A stretch of DNA of 5,924 nucleotides, taken from assembly GCA_031278025.1 (NCBI GenBank), contig JAITLF010000105.1:1-5924 (forward strand), read 5' to 3'. The stretch's first letter is position 1. Each line of letters begins with the position of its first letter. The position numbers and the translations under genes are program-made. The stretch comes from Treponema sp. Lineage in GTDB: Bacteria; Spirochaetota; Spirochaetia; Treponematales; Breznakiellaceae. Below the pieces are notes generated by a model that searched no databases, was not told the origin of the DNA, and saw only the letters and a program-made list of their open reading frames with translations. Positions 4,106 to 5,924 of the stretch are shown one piece after another.

Positions 4106-5356
4106 ATGAAAAAAACACTCAAAGCGGTGGGTATTTTATTACTCGCGCTGGCAGGATTATCCGGCTGTGCACGGAAATCGGAAGGACAGACTTCACCGGC
4201 GGGGACGGTAACCCTGGTGATGGGATCGTGGCGGGCCGATGATACGGCGCAGATGAACAATCTTCTGGCGGAGTATAAAAAACTTAAACCCAACATTACT
4301 ATCCAGTTTCGGCCTACCAACCCGCCCGACTACAACGCTACTCTGCGTTTGCAGCTTGACGGGGGTACCGGCCCCGATCTGATGTACGCACGAAGTTACA
4401 CGCCTGGTCAGGAATTGTTCAACGCCGGATACTTTGCCGACTGTAGTGACATTCCCGGCGTCAAGCAGAACTTTAACGCGGCAAACCTTGCCCCCTGGCA
4501 GATGCCCGACGGCAGGATATTCGCCGTTCCCTTCGCCGCCGTTTCTCACGCGGTATATTACAACAAAACCATCTTCCAAAAGGAAAAACTTCCAGTTCCA
4601 CAGACCTGGGAAGATTTTCTTGCCCTCTGCGGAACCCTTGCCGCCAAAGGGTATACCCCTCTGGCCAACGGCGTGGGCGATGAATGGGATATCCTCGAGG
4701 TGTTCTACCTGGGTATGCTCCCCAATTTTGTGGGCGGGAGGACCGAGCGCGCCGCTTATGAGTCCGGGGCAAAGAAGCTGAACGATGCCAACTTCACCGC
4801 CAGTTTTAAGGCAATGGCAGACGTGGCAAAATACCTTCCCAAAGGTTTCGAGTCTGTTACGTATAACGATTCCCAGGCGATTTTTAACAACCAACAGGCG
4901 GTGATGTTCATGGACGGATCGTGGACCGCCGGCGTGTATGCCGGCGCTCCCTTTGAGTGGGGCCTTTTCGCCATGCCCGCGCCCAGAGGCCGTTCTACGC
5001 TTATCACGTTCCATCCCGACATGGCGATCACCTACAACAAGGCTACGAAGCATCCCCAGGAATGCCAGGAATTCCTCGCGTGGCTTGCCTCGCCCGAGGG
5101 CGCCGTAGCCGCGTCAAAAGCCCTGCCTGTGGGGTTCTTCCCCATGATCAGCGTCCCCATCACCCTGGATGATCCCCACGCCAACGAATTCCTTGCCCTC
5201 AACAACGGCAAGGATACCGACGCCCGCTTTGTCTGGCCCAGACTCCTCGACATCTATGCGCCGATGAATCAGGCCGTCGTCAAAGTCTTGAAGGGCGAAC
5301 AGACTCCGCAACAGGCGGCCAATGATATAGAGGCTGCTGCTGCTGCTATACGTTGA
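4106..5356 (+). CDS. ABC transporter family-1 extracellular solute-binding lipoprotein, probably sugar-binding
   Basis: A 416-residue substrate-binding component of an ABC importer, anchored to the outer face of the inner membrane or, in a spirochaete, held in the periplasm. MKKTLKAV plus a hydrophobic stretch ends in the lipobox LSGC, so C21 should be the lipidated first residue. The mature protein follows the MalE/UgpB plan: TVTLVMGSW (35-43), the GGTGPDLMYA turn (87-95), YYNKTIF (151-157) followed by TWEDFLALC, then VMFMDGSW (266-273), and the helical C-terminal lobe including EFLAWLASPEG (322-332). Length is normal for the family. The C-terminus ends in a short alanine run. AGGA at 4091-4094 precedes the ATG. 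The downstream permease supports a carbohydrate-uptake operon. The exact sugar cannot be read from sequence; oligosaccharide or glycerol-phosphate types are the common ones. Confidence 0.95.
   Translation: MKKTLKAVGILLLALAGLSGCARKSEGQTSPAGTVTLVMGSWRADDTAQMNNLLAEYKKLKPNITIQFRPTNPPDYNATLRLQLDGGTGPDLMYARSYTPGQELFNAGYFADCSDIPGVKQNFNAANLAPWQMPDGRIFAVPFAAVSHAVYYNKTIFQKEKLPVPQTWEDFLALCGTLAAKGYTPLANGVGDEWDILEVFYLGMLPNFVGGRTERAAYESGAKKLNDANFTASFKAMADVAKYLPKGFESVTYNDSQAIFNNQQAVMFMDGSWTAGVYAGAPFEWGLFAMPAPRGRSTLITFHPDMAITYNKATKHPQECQEFLAWLASPEGAVAASKALPVGFFPMISVPITLDDPHANEFLALNNGKDTDARFVWPRLLDIYAPMNQAVVKVLKGEQTPQQAANDIEAAAAAIR
5333..5347 (+). repeat. Five-copy GCT tract at the end of the binding-protein gene
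   Basis: Five consecutive GCT codons encode five alanines just before the terminal Ile-Arg and stop. It is a small trinucleotide repeat at a tolerant C-terminal position. Length changes would stay in frame, so little effect is expected. Confidence 0.8.
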
Positions 5357-5390
5357 TTCGGGACAGAGACGCCGCTTAAAACGCGCAAGG

Positions 5391-5453
5391 GGCAATTCCG
5401 CGCCGCTGTATAGCGGCGCATGAGTCTTTCCTCTAATTGCCTGCCCTAAGGGC
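5391..5453 (+). other. First stem-loop group after the binding-protein gene
   Basis: An inner hairpin GCGCCGCT (5400-5407) / AGCGGCGC (5412-5419) with a four-base loop is enclosed by an outer stem GGCAATT (5391-5397) / AATTGCC (5435-5441). A small GCCC/GGGC hairpin with a TAA loop follows (5443-5453). The inner stem is GC-rich but is followed by ATGAGTC, not a T-run, so it is not a classical terminator. It begins 35 bases after the binding-protein stop and could block 3' exonucleases. Confidence 0.7.
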
Positions 5454-5464
5454 TGATAGAAGCG

Positions 5465-5504
5465 GTATCCTTTTGCCCGCTACAGGTTGTCGGGCAAAAG
5501 ATAC
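5465..5504 (+). other. Long hairpin in the binding-protein/permease spacer
   Basis: GTATC-C-TTTTGCCCG (5465-5479) pairs with CGGGCAAAA-GATAC (5491-5504): 14 base pairs with one bulged C (5470) and an 11-base loop. This is the longest stem in the spacer. No U-tract follows. It likely contributes to RNA stability, processing or attenuation between the two genes. Confidence 0.75.
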
Positions 5505-5506
5505 AG

Positions 5507-5574
5507 GGAACATCCGGAAACCCCGGTTGGGTTCACGGATGTTCCACGGATAGCCCGGTCCGGTCGCAGACCGG
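5507..5574 (+). other. Two consecutive hairpins just before the permease leader
   Basis: GGAACATCCG (5507-5516) pairs perfectly with CGGATGTTCC (5536-5545). Inside it AACCC (5519-5523) pairs with GGGTT (5529-5533), giving one extended hairpin with a two-by-two internal loop. A second hairpin, CCGGTC (5560-5565) / GACCGG (5569-5574), follows with loop GCA. The permease ribosome site begins at 5621, so the hairpins leave it free. Confidence 0.7.
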
Positions 5575-5632
5575 ATGCGCCCAAATTCCGAATGGAAGAT
5601 ATATTAAATACCGGCTTTGTAAGGAGACCTTG

Positions 5633-5924
5633 ATGGCGGCAAAATTTCGAAAGGCCCCGGTAGTGGGGAATGGAACAATAACAACATGGCTGCCGTATTT
5701 GGCGCCGGCCCTGGTTTTCTATGTGGTTTTTATGGCATGGCCGCTCCTTAATTCACTTTGGTTAAGTTTGTATACCGGTTCGGCAGGCATGGACCGCAAT
5801 TTTACCGGTTTTGATAATTTCATTAGACTCTTTACCGTTCCGCAGTATTCCGAACGGTACTGGAGCGCCTTTGCCCATACCTTTTTCTTTTTCGTTATCC
5901 ATCTGGCTGTTCAGAACGGCCTGG
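5633..5924 (+). CDS. ABC sugar transporter permease, MalF type, C-terminus cut by window edge
   Basis: The first 97 residues of an inner-membrane permease that forms the channel for the sugar importer together with a second permease and an ATPase. The N-terminus MAAKFRKAP is followed by a first transmembrane helix at about residues 19-41 (LPYLAPALVFYVVFMAWPLL) and NSLWLSLY, then FTGFDNFIRLF (57-67), all standard for MalF/UgpA-type proteins. A second membrane segment starts around residue 79 (FAHTFFFFVIHLAV) and runs off the window. The EAA loop that contacts the ATPase is not yet reached. AAGGAG at 5621-5626, six bases before the ATG, fixes the start. It is in the same direction as the binding-protein gene, 276 bases downstream, and probably in the same operon, with the spacer hairpins lowering its message level. 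Confidence 0.93.
   Translation, partial: MAAKFRKAPVVGNGTITTWLPYLAPALVFYVVFMAWPLLNSLWLSLYTGSAGMDRNFTGFDNFIRLFTVPQYSERYWSAFAHTFFFFVIHLAVQNGL

Noticed and set aside
4193..5053. A 286-codon minus-strand frame inside the solute-binding gene
   Set aside because: It is antisense to a clear full-length family-1 binding protein and has no recognisable features.
5400..5419. Intrinsic terminator after the binding-protein gene
   Set aside because: The stem is strong but is followed by ATGAGTC with no T-run, and the co-directional permease downstream suggests read-through.

Overview
The window looks like chromosomal DNA of a moderately GC-rich Gram-negative bacterium that has a sigma-54 system, periplasmic signalling and lipoprotein-type sugar-binding proteins. 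A termite-gut-type Treponema or another spirochaete is my best guess. It rests on the general style of the lipoprotein and the dispersed GGGGTCTGTCCCC repeats, not on any diagnostic gene, so treat the taxonomy as weak.

Left block (1-2959, minus strand): a two-component pair. The membrane sensor histidine kinase (2959 to 1469) lies upstream of an NtrC-family, sigma-54-activating response regulator (1322 running off the left edge). The regulator has a receiver domain, an AAA+ domain with an intact GAFTGA loop, and a Gly/Pro-rich linker that carries genomic repeat sequence. Its DNA-binding end lies beyond position 1. The 146-base gap between the two genes can fold into several hairpins.

Centre (2960-3694): the kinase is divergent from a small exported protein (3102-3596). 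The 142-base divergent region holds two near-identical, mirror-image -24/-12 (sigma-54) promoters, one per direction, inside one large dyad. The arrangement (sensor kinase, sigma-54 activator and divergent small periplasmic protein, both transcripts from sigma-54 promoters) is that of the ZraPSR envelope-stress system of E. coli. The small protein here does not look like ZraP: it has a beta-rich core and a His/Arg-rich tail. The likely logic is that the kinase senses an envelope signal, phosphorylates the regulator, and the regulator drives both its own operon and the effector. The effector gene ends in a hairpin followed by a very strong intrinsic terminator.

Spacer (3695-4105): no gene. It holds a cluster of GGTCTGTCCCC-type repeats, a degenerate second copy of part of the terminator, and the leader of the next operon with a TTGAATAGT direct repeat.

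Right block (4106-5924, plus strand): the start of a carbohydrate ABC-importer operon. A family-1 solute-binding lipoprotein (4106-5356) is followed, after a 276-base spacer full of consecutive hairpins, by the first part of a MalF-type permease (5633 to beyond the right edge). The hairpins probably keep the binding-protein message in excess over the permease message.
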